Of a DNA stretch of 64,000 bases, positions 7,907 to 16,488 are shown piece by piece; the stretch's first letter is position 1; every line of letters starts with the position of its first letter. Made by a program: the position numbers and the translations under genes. The notes beneath the pieces are model-generated. The model saw only the letters and a list, made by a program, of their open reading frames with translations, did no database searches and was not told the origin of the DNA. Source of the DNA: Blautia pseudococcoides (GTDB lineage: Bacteria > Bacillota > Clostridia > Lachnospirales > Lachnospiraceae); the NCBI RefSeq assembly GCF_001689125.2, contig NZ_CP015405.2, positions 1,641,001 to 1,705,000 of the forward strand, written 5' to 3'.

Positions 7907-8090
7907 ATGACATCCTCCTGTTATAACGCGGCAGGTCTGTGCATTTACCACGCTGCCCGTTAAAAAGTTCCAGATTAATTATATAATATATTGAAAATTA
8001 TGACAATCATTATCTTTTAGCTGTTCTTTTCTTCTTTAATCGAAACTTAATACCCCTGTCCGGAACTTCACTCCTATTTAATAACCAAAC

Positions 8091-8099
8091 TGCTATAAT
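8091..8099 (+). promoter_or_regulatory. Extended -10 element of dapA
   Basis: TGCTATAAT, a perfect TATAAT with the extended TGn. No good -35 is visible 17 bases upstream, as is common for extended -10 promoters. The 8133 ATG is 33 bases downstream. Confidence 0.45.
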
Positions 8100-8132
8100 T
8101 TCCATAATCTAAATACAAAGGTTCAGGAGGAT

Positions 8133-9059
8133 ATGAAATTGAAAAAGCAAATATTTAAAGGCGTGGGTACAGCAATCGTTACACCCATGAAAGAGGATTT
8201 TTCTATTCATTATTCTGTGTTTGAGGATTTACTGGATATGCAGATCGCAGGCGGCGCGGATGCAATTCTAGTTGCGGGCACAACAGGAGAAAGTGCCACG
8301 CTCACAGATGAAGAGCATATAGAACTTATTCGGCACGCAGTCAGACATGTCAAAGGACGTATTCCGGTCATTGCCGGTGCCGGAAGCAACAATACCGCCC
8401 ATGCAGTCTATCTGTCAAAGGAATGTGAAAAAGCAGGGGCGGATGCCCTTCTCCATGTGACCCCCTATTACAATAAAACGTCCCAGCAGGGGTTGTTTCT
8501 GCATTTTACGGAATGTGCCAAGTCAACCAAGCTGCCCATCATTTTATATAATATACCGTCACGTACAGGGGTCAATATCTGTCCGGCCACGTATAAACGC
8601 CTTAGCGAAACAGAAAATATAGTGGCTGTAAAAGAGGCAAGCGGCAATTTTTCTCAGATAGCAAAGATTGCAAGCCTATGTAAAGAGGATTTAACGATAT
8701 ATTCCGGAAATGATGACCAGATCACCTCATCCCTGGCTCTTGGCGGAAAAGGGGTGATCTCTGTTCTCTCCAATCTTATACCAAATGAAACACACGCTAT
8801 CTGTACCTCTTATTTTGAGGGGAACCATGAGGAGAGTGATCATTTACAACTAAAATATCTGGAGCTTATCGAAGCACTGTTTTTAGATGTAAATCCTATT
8901 CCTTTAAAACAGGCAATGCGCGCCATGGGTTATGACGTGGGTCCCTGCAGGCTGCCCCTCTGCAATATGGACAATACCATGGCAGAAAAGTTGTATGCTG
9001 TACTGGAAAAATACAATCTGACGGAAGCATCCAAACACACACACTCCGATGCCTGGTAA
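8133..9059 (+). CDS. dapA: 4-hydroxy-tetrahydrodipicolinate synthase
   Basis: Condenses pyruvate with aspartate semialdehyde, the first committed step to lysine, diaminopimelate and (in spore formers) dipicolinate. 308 aa (beta/alpha)8 barrel. Visible residues: GTTGES 49-54, Y139 in ILYNIPSRTG, R144, and the Schiff-base K167 in VAVKEASGN. AGGAGG is only two bases before the ATG at 8133; a TTG two codons on (8139) has ideal spacing and would give the usual start KKQIFKG, so the true start may be 8139. Homologues in the same superfamily (N-acetylneuraminate lyase, other aldolases) cannot be excluded, but the overall match favours DapA. Confidence 0.85.
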   Translation: MKLKKQIFKGVGTAIVTPMKEDFSIHYSVFEDLLDMQIAGGADAILVAGTTGESATLTDEEHIELIRHAVRHVKGRIPVIAGAGSNNTAHAVYLSKECEKAGADALLHVTPYYNKTSQQGLFLHFTECAKSTKLPIILYNIPSRTGVNICPATYKRLSETENIVAVKEASGNFSQIAKIASLCKEDLTIYSGNDDQITSSLALGGKGVISVLSNLIPNETHAICTSYFEGNHEESDHLQLKYLELIEALFLDVNPIPLKQAMRAMGYDVGPCRLPLCNMDNTMAEKLYAVLEKYNLTEASKHTHSDAW

Positions 9060-9153
9060 CACCGGTTCGGTTCTCAAACATAATGTGTGATCTTGTAACC
9101 ATGCAGGCTAAGGACCATTGGACATTTTAGGAAATACAAGAAGGAGATTTCAT

Positions 9154-9420
9154 ATGAAGGACGCATATATCCTATTTAGAAATGAGTACCCGCAGAATAA
9201 AGAAGAGATTTTTTCCCTGATCAAAGAATTCTGCCGCAAACATGATCTATATTATTCCGGCCCGATCACCGGGGATTCTTTGCTGGTAAGGATTGAGGGA
9301 GAAGTGTATACTGTGGATATCAGGGAAGAAAAGGAGGATTCAGGCAGTGCTTACTGGATCATTTATTTTCTGCAGAAAAAGCACTTATATCTCTTCCGAA
9401 ATATTTTAGAGCCGGCTTGA
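9154..9420 (+). CDS. Hypothetical protein, 88 aa
   Basis: Not recognised. AAGGAG is seven bases before the ATG at 9154, better than the upstream in-frame ATG at 9118. The product is a compact alpha-beta domain: helix NKEEIFSLIKEFCRKH, strands LYYSGPITG and SLLVRIEGEVYTVDI, and a C-terminal AYWIIYFLQ strand. No membrane segment. It follows dapA by 94 bp and could share its transcript. The stop overlaps a terminator hairpin. Confidence 0.6.
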   Translation: MKDAYILFRNEYPQNKEEIFSLIKEFCRKHDLYYSGPITGDSLLVRIEGEVYTVDIREEKEDSGSAYWIIYFLQKKHLYLFRNILEPA

Positions 9421-9758
9421 TGTCGGCTCTGTATTGTTTTCTTTGTCCTTGGGCTCATACCAGCAGCAGGGGATCTGCGCATTGTTTCCCCCTGCATATC
9501 ACTGGTCAGGGAATCTCCCGCTATAAGGATGTCCTTCTTCTCATAAGGGCCTATTGAACCGGTCGGGTAATACCTGTTCTTTTGTAATTTGTCCGGCCTC
9601 CAGACGTTTCCAATAACTTTTGTTTATTTCCGCATACCTGGAAATCAGGGCATCTGTGCAGTCATTCAGATTGAATTTTGCAAAAGACTTCCGCAATGCA
9701 TATTTCTCTGATTTGTCAAAATTGAGCAGTGTTCCGTCTATAAGATCACTTTAAACAT
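9406..9758 (-). pseudogene. Decayed HAD-family hydrolase (YjjG-like)
   Basis: A minus-strand ATG at 9758 with CGGAG before it opens MFKVIL and then hits a stop where the catalytic DxDGT motif should be; after a few missing bases the frame resumes as DGTLLNFDKSEKYALRKSF and runs to ITKEQVLPDRF. It then jumps, with the core deleted, to KKDILIAGDSLTSDMQGG (HAD motif IV), a one-base shift, and NNAQIPCCWYEPK. These match the two ends of YjjG-type HAD nucleotidases, normally about 225 aa. At least two frameshifts and an internal deletion make it non-functional. Confidence 0.7.
9408..9440 (+). terminator. Terminator after the 88-aa gene
   Basis: AGAGCCG (9408-9414) pairs with CGGCTCT (9424-9430), followed by GTATTGTTTTC. 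The stem contains the stop codon of the 88-aa gene. Confidence 0.6.
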
Positions 9759-9787
9759 TATCATTCTCCGTTTTTTATATTGTAGGG

Positions 9788-10711
9788 CTATTTCCTGTAA
9801 CATTCCCTGATGAACGGTTCCTCTATAAGTTCGGAAATAAGCAGACCATATTTTCGAGGATGGCGGAATGCATTACCGTGGACTTCATGTTTCCTGTAGG
9901 CACGGATCTCCTTTATCGGGAAATCAGCCAGATAAATCCCTTCCCGTTCCCCAGCTTCCAAAATCAGTGTATCTCTTGAACCGGGTTGTCCCTCCCTGTA
10001 CGCGATTCCGTCAAAAGCCGTTGAATGTCCGTTGCAGTCAGGTTTTCCATAAGGATAATTGACGGTGGCTATTCCCGTCATATTTTCGTAAGCTCTTGCC
10101 CGAAGCTGGGAAATCCGGTTAATTTCCATGGGACAAGCATTGGGAACCAGAATAATTTCAGCTCCTTTCAGCATGAGGATCCTGGCGCTTTCGGGGAACT
10201 CCCTGTCATAACAGATCATGGCTCCAACCTTCACCCTGCCCTGCTCCGTATCCAAAACCGCAGTATAAAAATCATCCCCTGCCGTCAGCCTGCACTCATC
10301 CCCAAAATCGCAGGTATGTACCTTGGCATACTTTAAGACACAGCTTCCAAAACGGTCAAAAAGACAGATCGTGTTGCGGGGCAGTGGCTCAAACGCTTCA
10401 AGAAATGTGATACCCACAGCCATGTGCAGCTCTTTTGCAAGTGCACCGAAGGAACGGACAAATTCGCTGTCAGATGACACGGCAGCCGCCTTTAGCTCCT
10501 CTATATCTTCCGGAATATGGTAGCCGCTGCTCCACATTTCCGGGAATAAAGCAATATCCGCTCCCATAGCTTTGGCTTTCCTGCAGAAATCCATGCCCTT
10601 TTTCATATTTCCCTCCAGAGTGTTCTCCGGCAATAATTGTAGTAATGCTACTTTTAGACTTTTCATTTCAACCATTTTCCTTATAAATCTGTTTTCGTTA
10701 TATAATTCCAA
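9788..10711 (-). CDS. Carbon-nitrogen hydrolase (nitrilase superfamily)
   Basis: 307 aa if started at TTG 10711, or about 295 from the ATG at 10675. Nitrilase-superfamily enzymes hydrolyse amides or nitriles through a Glu-Lys-Cys triad: E58 in LFPEMWSSG, K130 in LKYAKVHTC, C167 in AMICYDREFPES. The substrate is not evident; the DREFPESARIL context is common in N-carbamoyl or omega-amidase-like branches. GGGAGG is nine bases before the TTG, so that start is credible, yet this region is also the tail of a truncated acetyltransferase, and AAGGA precedes the internal ATG. Confidence 0.8.
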   Translation of the reverse strand: MELYNENRFIRKMVEMKSLKVALLQLLPENTLEGNMKKGMDFCRKAKAMGADIALFPEMWSSGYHIPEDIEELKAAAVSSDSEFVRSFGALAKELHMAVGITFLEAFEPLPRNTICLFDRFGSCVLKYAKVHTCDFGDECRLTAGDDFYTAVLDTEQGRVKVGAMICYDREFPESARILMLKGAEIILVPNACPMEINRISQLRARAYENMTGIATVNYPYGKPDCNGHSTAFDGIAYREGQPGSRDTLILEAGEREGIYLADFPIKEIRAYRKHEVHGNAFRHPRKYGLLISELIEEPFIRECYRK

Positions 10712-10856
10712 CTATGGCATCCTCCCGTATTGGGTACACGCCCTTTTTCCATCCGGGATAATTAATACCCATTTCCAATGCTTCATTAACGTCATTATAT
10801 AAGTGCTCTATTTCATCTAAATCACTGTAAGCACCACGTTCAATCAATAATTCCAT
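10698..10856 (-). pseudogene. N-terminal fragment of a GNAT acetyltransferase
   Basis: A 52-codon frame starting at ATG 10856 includes DLDEIEHLYNDVNEAL and the block NYPGWKKGVYPIREDAI, which is the N-terminal pattern of small GNAT acetyltransferases (LY...YPGW..G.YP). The acetyl-CoA binding half is missing: the frame stops after GII, where the nitrilase gene begins. The rest of the gap 10712-11040 (10857-11040) shows no other gene; AAAGGGG at about 11024 is the ribosome-binding site of the next plus-strand gene. Confidence 0.55.
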
Positions 10857-11040
10857 GCTCTTTCGATCATCCTTTCTTATGTGCTCCGCGCAATTCTATT
10901 TTTAAATCTCCCGACCGCCTGGACAATGACATTTACTGCTTTATAGGCCATAACCAACAGGCCCTCGGATTTCTATCATATTTTGCCATCTCCTTTCATA
11001 GATTGTTCTATCAAACTTCCTTTTAAAGGGGCAGCCATAT

Positions 11041-11598
11041 ATGAAAAATTGCGGCAGCAGTAAAAATGAGTGTAACAATAAGGAAAAAGACACAGCAGAA
11101 AACGAAGAAATATTTGCCTCTCAAAAGCCATATCCACCTGTATGCATAGCTGAAAGAAATTGTACATATGGACGTATGATGTTGGATAATATAGGGGGCG
11201 CCAATTCGGAAATGTCTGCTGTAAGCCTCTATCTTTACAATAATCTGCTGTTGGATTTTGACCAATATCTGTCTTATGTTTTCCATAAAATCAGTATTGT
11301 GGAAATGCATCATTTGGAAATATTCGGACAGCTTGCCAGACTAAACGGAGAAAATCCAAGGCTTTGGACTCACAGAGGGAACAAAATGCAGTATTGGTCA
11401 CCCGGCTGCAATCGCTATCCCACGGATTTAAAACCTCTGCTTATAAATGCACTGGAAGGGGAAAAGAAAGCCGTACAAAAATACACCATGCAATGTGAAC
11501 ATATTAAAGATGTCCATATGGTAAAATGCCTGAAACGCATTATTTCAGATGAGGAACTGCATATTGAAATTTTTGAAAGTCTTTGTAAAAAATACTAA
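11041..11598 (+). CDS. Ferritin-like diiron/dimanganese domain protein
   Basis: 185 aa four-helix protein of the ferritin-like superfamily (rubrerythrin/Mn-catalase relatives). Metal ligands look complete: E57, ExxH at E88-H91 (EMHHLEIF), E141 (LEGEKKAV) and ExxH at E171-H174 (EELHIEIF). The first 40 residues are Cys/Asn/Lys-rich and probably disordered. The chemistry could be peroxide handling or an oxidase; the sequence does not say which. Single gene, convergent with rlmH. Confidence 0.75.
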   Translation: MKNCGSSKNECNNKEKDTAENEEIFASQKPYPPVCIAERNCTYGRMMLDNIGGANSEMSAVSLYLYNNLLLDFDQYLSYVFHKISIVEMHHLEIFGQLARLNGENPRLWTHRGNKMQYWSPGCNRYPTDLKPLLINALEGEKKAVQKYTMQCEHIKDVHMVKCLKRIISDEELHIEIFESLCKKY

Positions 11599-11630
11599 AT
11601 GTACCGCCGCATCCAGCAGAAATATGTCTG

Positions 11631-12110
11631 TTATTTGTGATAAGAATGCCCATTGATGATCCGATAACTCCTGTAAATCTGTTCCAGCAGTACCACCCGC
11701 ATAAGCTGGTGCGGAAAAGTCATTTTGGAAAAACTGAGGGCAAGATCAGAACGTTTCCGCACCTCTTTGCAAAGTCCAATGGAGCCGCCGATAACGAACG
11801 TAATGTGGCTCTTTCCCTGTATCCCCAGACTCTCTATTTTTTGGGAGAATTCAACGGAATCCAGCATCTTTCCATTGATCTCCAGTGTGATCACATAGGA
11901 ATCCTCCCGGATGCATTTCAGGATGCGCTCCCCCTCTTTTTGGCGGATATTCTCCTCCAGGGTTTCACTGGCGGCATCCGGGGTCTTCTCATCTGCCACT
12001 TCCAGGATTTCAAGCTTACAGTATTTACTAAGGCGTTTTGCGTATTCCGCAATGGCGTCACGATAAAATCTCTCTTTGATTTTTCCAACCGTCAGCACAG
12101 TAATTTTCAT
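11631..12110 (-). CDS. rlmH: 23S rRNA (pseudouridine1915-N3)-methyltransferase RlmH
   Basis: SPOUT-class methyltransferase that methylates pseudouridine 1915 of 23S rRNA in the assembled ribosome. 159 aa, the family length. The start MKITVLTVGKIKERFYRDA, the SAM-binding knot FVIGGSIGLCKEV and the C-terminal FPHQLMRVVLLEQIYRSYRI are diagnostic. Start set at ATG 12110, with GGGAGGAA eight bases before; a longer frame to 12134 is open. The ATG overlaps the stop of the AlkD-like gene (ATGA). Confidence 0.95.
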   Translation of the reverse strand: MKITVLTVGKIKERFYRDAIAEYAKRLSKYCKLEILEVADEKTPDAASETLEENIRQKEGERILKCIREDSYVITLEINGKMLDSVEFSQKIESLGIQGKSHITFVIGGSIGLCKEVRKRSDLALSFSKMTFPHQLMRVVLLEQIYRSYRIINGHSYHK

Positions 12111-12802
12111 TTGCCGGATTCCTCCCGCTTCCATTTCAAAAGTTTGTCTTTCTCCTCTTTAGACACCTGGTAGGACTCTCTGATCTTCTGGATGGATTTA
12201 TTGTGTGTAAAAGTATCCATAGTATCCGTCTGCAGAAACAGTGTCGTTTTTTCCGGGAATTTGATATAACACACAGACACAGCCCAAGCAGCTGCCATCT
12301 GGACATAATAGGCATGGCTGTTTATATGGTTCAATCTTTCCAGGAGACGGTCTATATACTCTTCTGTTACAAAATGGTTCAGCATGGACACCAGGGCAAA
12401 ACGGATTTCAAATTCATGTTTCGAGTCCAGAAACCGTTCCAGGAATGCGAACCAGTAGGAAGTATCCTTTCTCATAAACTTGTAAGTGACACAGCTACAG
12501 TCACAAATTGCCCAGTTATTGATTTTAGGAACAAAATCCTCCAATGCCTGGGCCTGTTTTTCCTGATCCATTTTCACATATCCAATTACAATACCTTTCA
12601 GCATCAGTTCCTCATAACAGGTATCATCCGCTTTTTCCCAAAATTCCGTAATATCTTCTTTTGCAATCTTCTTTGCCATTTCCCGGAGCTTTGGCATTCG
12701 GACCCCCATCATTGTGGTCAGGCCCGGAACCAGGGACTCTTGAAATTTTTTGTATTTCGCATCAGCAGACTGCCGCAGTTCTTCTCTTATTGCCTCGATC
12801 AT
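12107..12802 (-). CDS. DNA alkylation repair protein (AlkD-like)
   Basis: 231 aa HEAT-like repeat protein of the AlkC/AlkD DNA glycosylase superfamily, which removes alkylated bases. Family features: VRMPKLREMAKKIAKE near 34, CYEELMLKGIVIGY near 62, NNWAICDCSC (the W-x-x-CD element around 93-101), EIRFALVSMLNHF, and AAAWAVSVCYIKFPEKT. The catalytic Asp equivalent is probably the one in AICD. Translationally coupled to rlmH by a 4-bp overlap. Confidence 0.85.
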   Translation of the reverse strand: MIEAIREELRQSADAKYKKFQESLVPGLTTMMGVRMPKLREMAKKIAKEDITEFWEKADDTCYEELMLKGIVIGYVKMDQEKQAQALEDFVPKINNWAICDCSCVTYKFMRKDTSYWFAFLERFLDSKHEFEIRFALVSMLNHFVTEEYIDRLLERLNHINSHAYYVQMAAAWAVSVCYIKFPEKTTLFLQTDTMDTFTHNKSIQKIRESYQVSKEEKDKLLKWKREESGK

Positions 12803-12842
12803 GATCTTCCTCGTGTTTTACAAAACAGCTTCCATATAGTTG

Positions 12843-12873
12843 CAAAAAGAGCCGCCACGTCCGGTGACGGCTC
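12843..12873 (-). terminator. Terminator of nfnAB
   Basis: Minus strand: GAGCCGTCAC pairs with GTGGCGGCTC (G-U and one mismatch allowed), followed by TTTTT. It lies 14 bp after the nfnB stop. Confidence 0.75.
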
Positions 12874-12886
12874 CCTATATGCTTAA

Positions 12887-14281
12887 TTAATTATTTTTTC
12901 CTTTGATAAATTCATCAATTCCCTGTGCTGCTGCTTTACCAGCACCCATAGCCAGGATAACCGTAGCAGCGCCTGTTACAGCATCACCGCCAGCGTAAAC
13001 GCCGTCTTTGGTTGTCTTGCCGTTTTCTTCATCAGCGATGATACATTTTCTCTTGTTTGTATCAAGACCGATGGTGGTGGCGGAAATCAGCGGGTTCGGG
13101 GAAGTTCCAAGAGACATGATAACGGTATCCAGTTCCATCTCGAACTCGGAATCTGGAATCTGTACCGGGCGTCTTCTTCCGGATGCATCAGGTTCGCCCA
13201 GTTCCATGCGGACGCACTTCATACCTTTTACCCAGCCGTTTTCATCTGCCAGGATCTCTGTTGGATTACACAGAAGATCAAAAATGATGCCTTCTTCTTT
13301 TGCATGATGTACTTCTTCTGCTCTAGCAGGAAGCTCTGCTTCACTTCTTCTGTATACAATATGTACTTCAGCGCCCAGACGAAGTGCTGTTCTTGCTGCA
13401 TCCATTGCAACATTTCCACCGCCTACAACAGCCACTTTTTTGCCCATTTTAATGGGGGTATCATGGTCATCGCGGAACGCTTTCATCAGGTTGCTTCTTG
13501 TCAGGTATTCATTGGCAGAGAACACACCGTTGCTGATCTCACCCGGAATTCCCATGAACATAGGAAGTCCCGCGCCGGAACCGATAAATACAGCTTCAAA
13601 GCCTTCTTTTTCCATAAGTTCATCAATCGTGGTGGATTTTCCGATGATAACGTTTGTCTCAACCTTAACGCCTAAGGCTTTTACATTTTCAACTTCCATT
13701 TTTACGACTTTGTCTTTCGGAAGACGGAATTCAGGAATACCGTATACCAAAACACCGCCCGGCTGATGAAGGGCTTCAAAGATAGTCACATCATAACCCA
13801 TCTTTGCCAAATCGCCTGCACAGGTAAGGCCTGCAGGTCCGGCACCGATCACTGCCACTTTATGTCCGTTTTTCTCCTTGGGAGGTTCCGGTTTGATTCC
13901 GTTTTCTTTTGCCCAGTCAGCAACAAAACGTTCCAGTTTACCAATGGAAACCGGCTCGCCTTTGATACCGCGGATGCACAGGCCTTCACACTGTGTTTCC
14001 TGAGGGCAGACACGTCCGCAGACTGCCGGAAGGGCACTGGACTGTCCGATCACTTTGAACGCTTCTTCAAAGTTACCTTCTTTTACTTCTCTGATGAATC
14101 CCGGAATATCAATATTTACGGGACATCCTTTGATACATTTGGCATTTTTACAGGTCAGGCAGCGAGCTGCTTCTTCCATTGCCTCTTCTTTGTTATATCC
14201 ATAGCAAACCTCTTCAAAGTTTGTTGCTCTCACTTTTGGGTCCTGCTCTCTTACAGGAACTTTCTTTAATACATCACCCAT
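12887..14281 (-). CDS. nfnB: NADH-dependent ferredoxin:NADP+ oxidoreductase, large subunit NfnB (GltA-like)
   Basis: 464 aa. Like the glutamate synthase small subunit: two [4Fe-4S] sites (C41, C44, C49, C53; and C88, C92, C98, C102), an FAD site (VIGAGPAGL near 144-152) and an NADPH site (VVGGGNVAMDAARTALRLGA near 286-305), ending with YAGGDAVTGAATVILAMGAG. Next to NfnA with a one-base stop/start junction, this is best read as the bifurcating subunit that couples NADH and reduced ferredoxin to NADP+ reduction. Without NfnA it would be called gltA-like; the pairing decides. Confidence 0.9.
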   Translation of the reverse strand: MGDVLKKVPVREQDPKVRATNFEEVCYGYNKEEAMEEAARCLTCKNAKCIKGCPVNIDIPGFIREVKEGNFEEAFKVIGQSSALPAVCGRVCPQETQCEGLCIRGIKGEPVSIGKLERFVADWAKENGIKPEPPKEKNGHKVAVIGAGPAGLTCAGDLAKMGYDVTIFEALHQPGGVLVYGIPEFRLPKDKVVKMEVENVKALGVKVETNVIIGKSTTIDELMEKEGFEAVFIGSGAGLPMFMGIPGEISNGVFSANEYLTRSNLMKAFRDDHDTPIKMGKKVAVVGGGNVAMDAARTALRLGAEVHIVYRRSEAELPARAEEVHHAKEEGIIFDLLCNPTEILADENGWVKGMKCVRMELGEPDASGRRRPVQIPDSEFEMELDTVIMSLGTSPNPLISATTIGLDTNKRKCIIADEENGKTTKDGVYAGGDAVTGAATVILAMGAGKAAAQGIDEFIKGKNN

Positions 14282-15168
14282 TATTCGTCACCTCCGCAGT
14301 TTCCGCATCCGCCGTGATGGGTGTCCCCCTCACGAAGTTTTAATAATGCTCTTCCTTCTTCTGTCTTGTACATCTGCTGTCTCTTCATTGCCAGATCCCA
14401 GTCAATCAGATGACCGTCAAATTCAGGACCGTCCACACAGGCGAATTTTACTTCGCCGCCGACGATAACACGGCAGGCTCCGCACATACCGGTTCCGTCA
14501 ACCATAATCGGGTTCATGGAAACAATAGTCGGCAGGTTCAGTTTTTTAGTTGTCAGGCAGCAGAACTTCATCATGATCATTGGTCCGATGGCAATACATT
14601 TTGTATAAGACTTGCCTTCAGCAGTCAGATCCTCGATGACTTTTGTTACCATTCCGTGACGTCCATATGTACCATCATCTGTGGTGATGTATAAATTACC
14701 TGCTACTTCTTCCATCTCTTTTTCCAGGATGATCAGGTCTTTTGTCTTAGCACCCACAATGACATCAGCTTCAATGCCGTGCTCGTGCAACCATTTTACC
14801 TGCGGATATACCGGTGCTGTTCCAACGCCGCCGGCTACAAATAAAAGTCTTTCTTTCTTTAACTCTTCTAAATCTTCATTTACAAATTCAGATGGACATC
14901 CTAACGGACCTACGAAATCTTCAAAGAAATCTCCTGTCTGCATTTTAGCGAATTTTTCCGTGGAAGCACCTATCGGCTGGAAAACGATCGTAACAGTTCC
15001 TGCCTCTCTGTCATAATCACAGATAGTAAGCGGAATTCTCTCCCCTGCATCGTCCTTTTTCACGATGACGAACTGTCCGGGCTCGCAGTGTTTTGCAACC
15101 CTTGGTGCGTCAACAACCATGAGATAAACTATCTCATTAAGCTTTTCTGCTTTCAGAATCTTGTACAT
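14281..15168 (-). CDS. nfnA: NfnA subunit, sulfide dehydrogenase-type FAD/NAD-binding protein
   Basis: 295 aa. PyrK/ferredoxin-NADP reductase fold: FAD-binding barrel at 1-95 (IPLTICDYD), NAD site GGVGTAP at 113-119, and a [2Fe-2S] motif MCGACRVIVGGEVKFACVDG with C229, C232, C244 and a nearby Asp (D224). A His/Cys/Gly tail (HHGGCGNCGG) closes the protein. Partner of NfnB; together they balance NADH, ferredoxin and NADPH pools in clostridia. Strong promoter upstream; AGGAGG precedes the ATG. Confidence 0.9.
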   Translation of the reverse strand: MYKILKAEKLNEIVYLMVVDAPRVAKHCEPGQFVIVKKDDAGERIPLTICDYDREAGTVTIVFQPIGASTEKFAKMQTGDFFEDFVGPLGCPSEFVNEDLEELKKERLLFVAGGVGTAPVYPQVKWLHEHGIEADVIVGAKTKDLIILEKEMEEVAGNLYITTDDGTYGRHGMVTKVIEDLTAEGKSYTKCIAIGPMIMMKFCCLTTKKLNLPTIVSMNPIMVDGTGMCGACRVIVGGEVKFACVDGPEFDGHLIDWDLAMKRQQMYKTEEGRALLKLREGDTHHGGCGNCGGDE

Positions 15169-15224
15169 AATGTCCTCCTCACAACTCCAAATATGGTAAT
15201 TCTATTGCTATAGTCGCTCTTTTT

Positions 15225-15253
15225 AGTATAGAGCAAAATGAACAAAAATTCAA
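15225..15253 (-). promoter_or_regulatory. nfnAB promoter
   Basis: TTGAAT (15253-15248), 17-base spacer, TATACT (15230-15225) on the minus strand, 57 bases before the nfnA ATG. Confidence 0.7.
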
Positions 15254-15290
15254 TCCGAATTTTAGAAAAATTTCCAAATTACTTTATAAA

Positions 15291-16418
15291 TCATTGATAA
15301 ATGACATAAGTTGCACTTGCAGGACTGCTTATCTTGCCATTTTCATCCACCAAAATTGCGGAGAAAATATTTTCCCCAACCGGCATGGAAACCGGTCCTG
15401 TATATTCTTCGCTGTCAGTGGTTGGCGTTCCGTTAAATTCATAATATGCAGTGCACCCTTTTGGCACATATACTTTTATAGTCATAGAATCCTCATACTG
15501 TCCGGAGGCAGGGGTTATCCTTGGCGCATCCGGCGCCTTGAACTCTATCGTGTAGGACATCATGCCGATATCACTTGGGATTCCCTTGGCATTATATGCC
15601 ACATATTTCAGGGTATACTCCCCTTCTTCCTCCAGTAATATCCCACTGGCAGAATCATACAATGTACTTGTAGTATCCGGGTCCTTTCCATCCAGAGTGT
15701 AGTACACTTTGGTCCCGTTCTCGATCGCGCTGAAATCCACTTCCTCTTTGCTGTTGTAAGTGCCGCCGTCCAGTGAAATGACGGGAAGCGTGCTGATATA
15801 AGAAGAATAGCGCTCCTTGACCTCTGTGCTCTCGCAGTCATCCATAAGTTCTTTTATCTTTTTCACTTCGCCCTGCTTTTCATACAGGCGCAGTAGCTCC
15901 CCGTAGGCGCTGACACTGTCAGGCGCATTGGAGATCGTAGCGATGAGGATCGCCAGAGCCTTGTCCTCCTCCTGGTTTTTCAGATATATCTTGGCCTGCA
16001 GAATATTTGCCTCCGTACTGTCGGGATGCAGGTGCAGAGCACGCTCCAGGTATTTCAGGGCAGTGTCATAGTCTTTGTTGCTGAACTCGGACTCTGCCTG
16101 GGCCATCTGGAAATCAAAAGAATTGTATTGCTTCTGATAAAAGATGACACCGGCGCCCACTGCCAGCACGCATACCCCGACGACTGTAAAGCCCACAGCC
16201 ATACGTTTTTTCTTTCGCCGTTTCATCTCCTGCTCCTGCCGCTTTTTTTCCCGAAGCGCTTGCTCTTCCTTTTTCTTCTTTTCTTTTTCCTGTATCTCAC
16301 GCTGCTGGATGATCGTCTCCAGCGTATTATATTCCGGCACCCATTGAACTTCTTTGCCGCATACGGGGCAGAACAATATGCCATCCTCAAATTCTGTACC
16401 GCAGTTCGCACATTTCAT
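15291..16418 (-). CDS. Zinc-ribbon / TPR membrane protein with chitobiase-type beta domain
   Basis: 375 aa mosaic. Residues 1-21 form a zinc ribbon (CANC...CPVC), 35-72 a highly charged Glu/Lys/Arg coiled coil, 74-93 one membrane helix (AVGFTVVGVCVLAVGAGVIF), 105-195 TPR-like repeats (ALKYLERALHLHPDSTEANI), and 210-end two strands-rich segments with KVYYTLDGKDPDTTSTLYD and CTAYYEFNGTPTTDSEEY, the chitobiase/beta-hexosaminidase C-terminal pattern. So a cytosolic zinc ribbon and an outside TPR/beta part are expected. Role unknown; perhaps a scaffold at the cell envelope. It follows ftsK by 70 bp. Confidence 0.75.
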   Translation of the reverse strand: MKCANCGTEFEDGILFCPVCGKEVQWVPEYNTLETIIQQREIQEKEKKKKEEQALREKKRQEQEMKRRKKKRMAVGFTVVGVCVLAVGAGVIFYQKQYNSFDFQMAQAESEFSNKDYDTALKYLERALHLHPDSTEANILQAKIYLKNQEEDKALAILIATISNAPDSVSAYGELLRLYEKQGEVKKIKELMDDCESTEVKERYSSYISTLPVISLDGGTYNSKEEVDFSAIENGTKVYYTLDGKDPDTTSTLYDSASGILLEEEGEYTLKYVAYNAKGIPSDIGMMSYTIEFKAPDAPRITPASGQYEDSMTIKVYVPKGCTAYYEFNGTPTTDSEEYTGPVSMPVGENIFSAILVDENGKISSPASATYVIYQ

Positions 16419-16488
16419 GTAAATACCTCATTTCTCATCTATATCAACATTTTACAAATATTCTTTTACCTGTTCCGTCCCCTCACAG

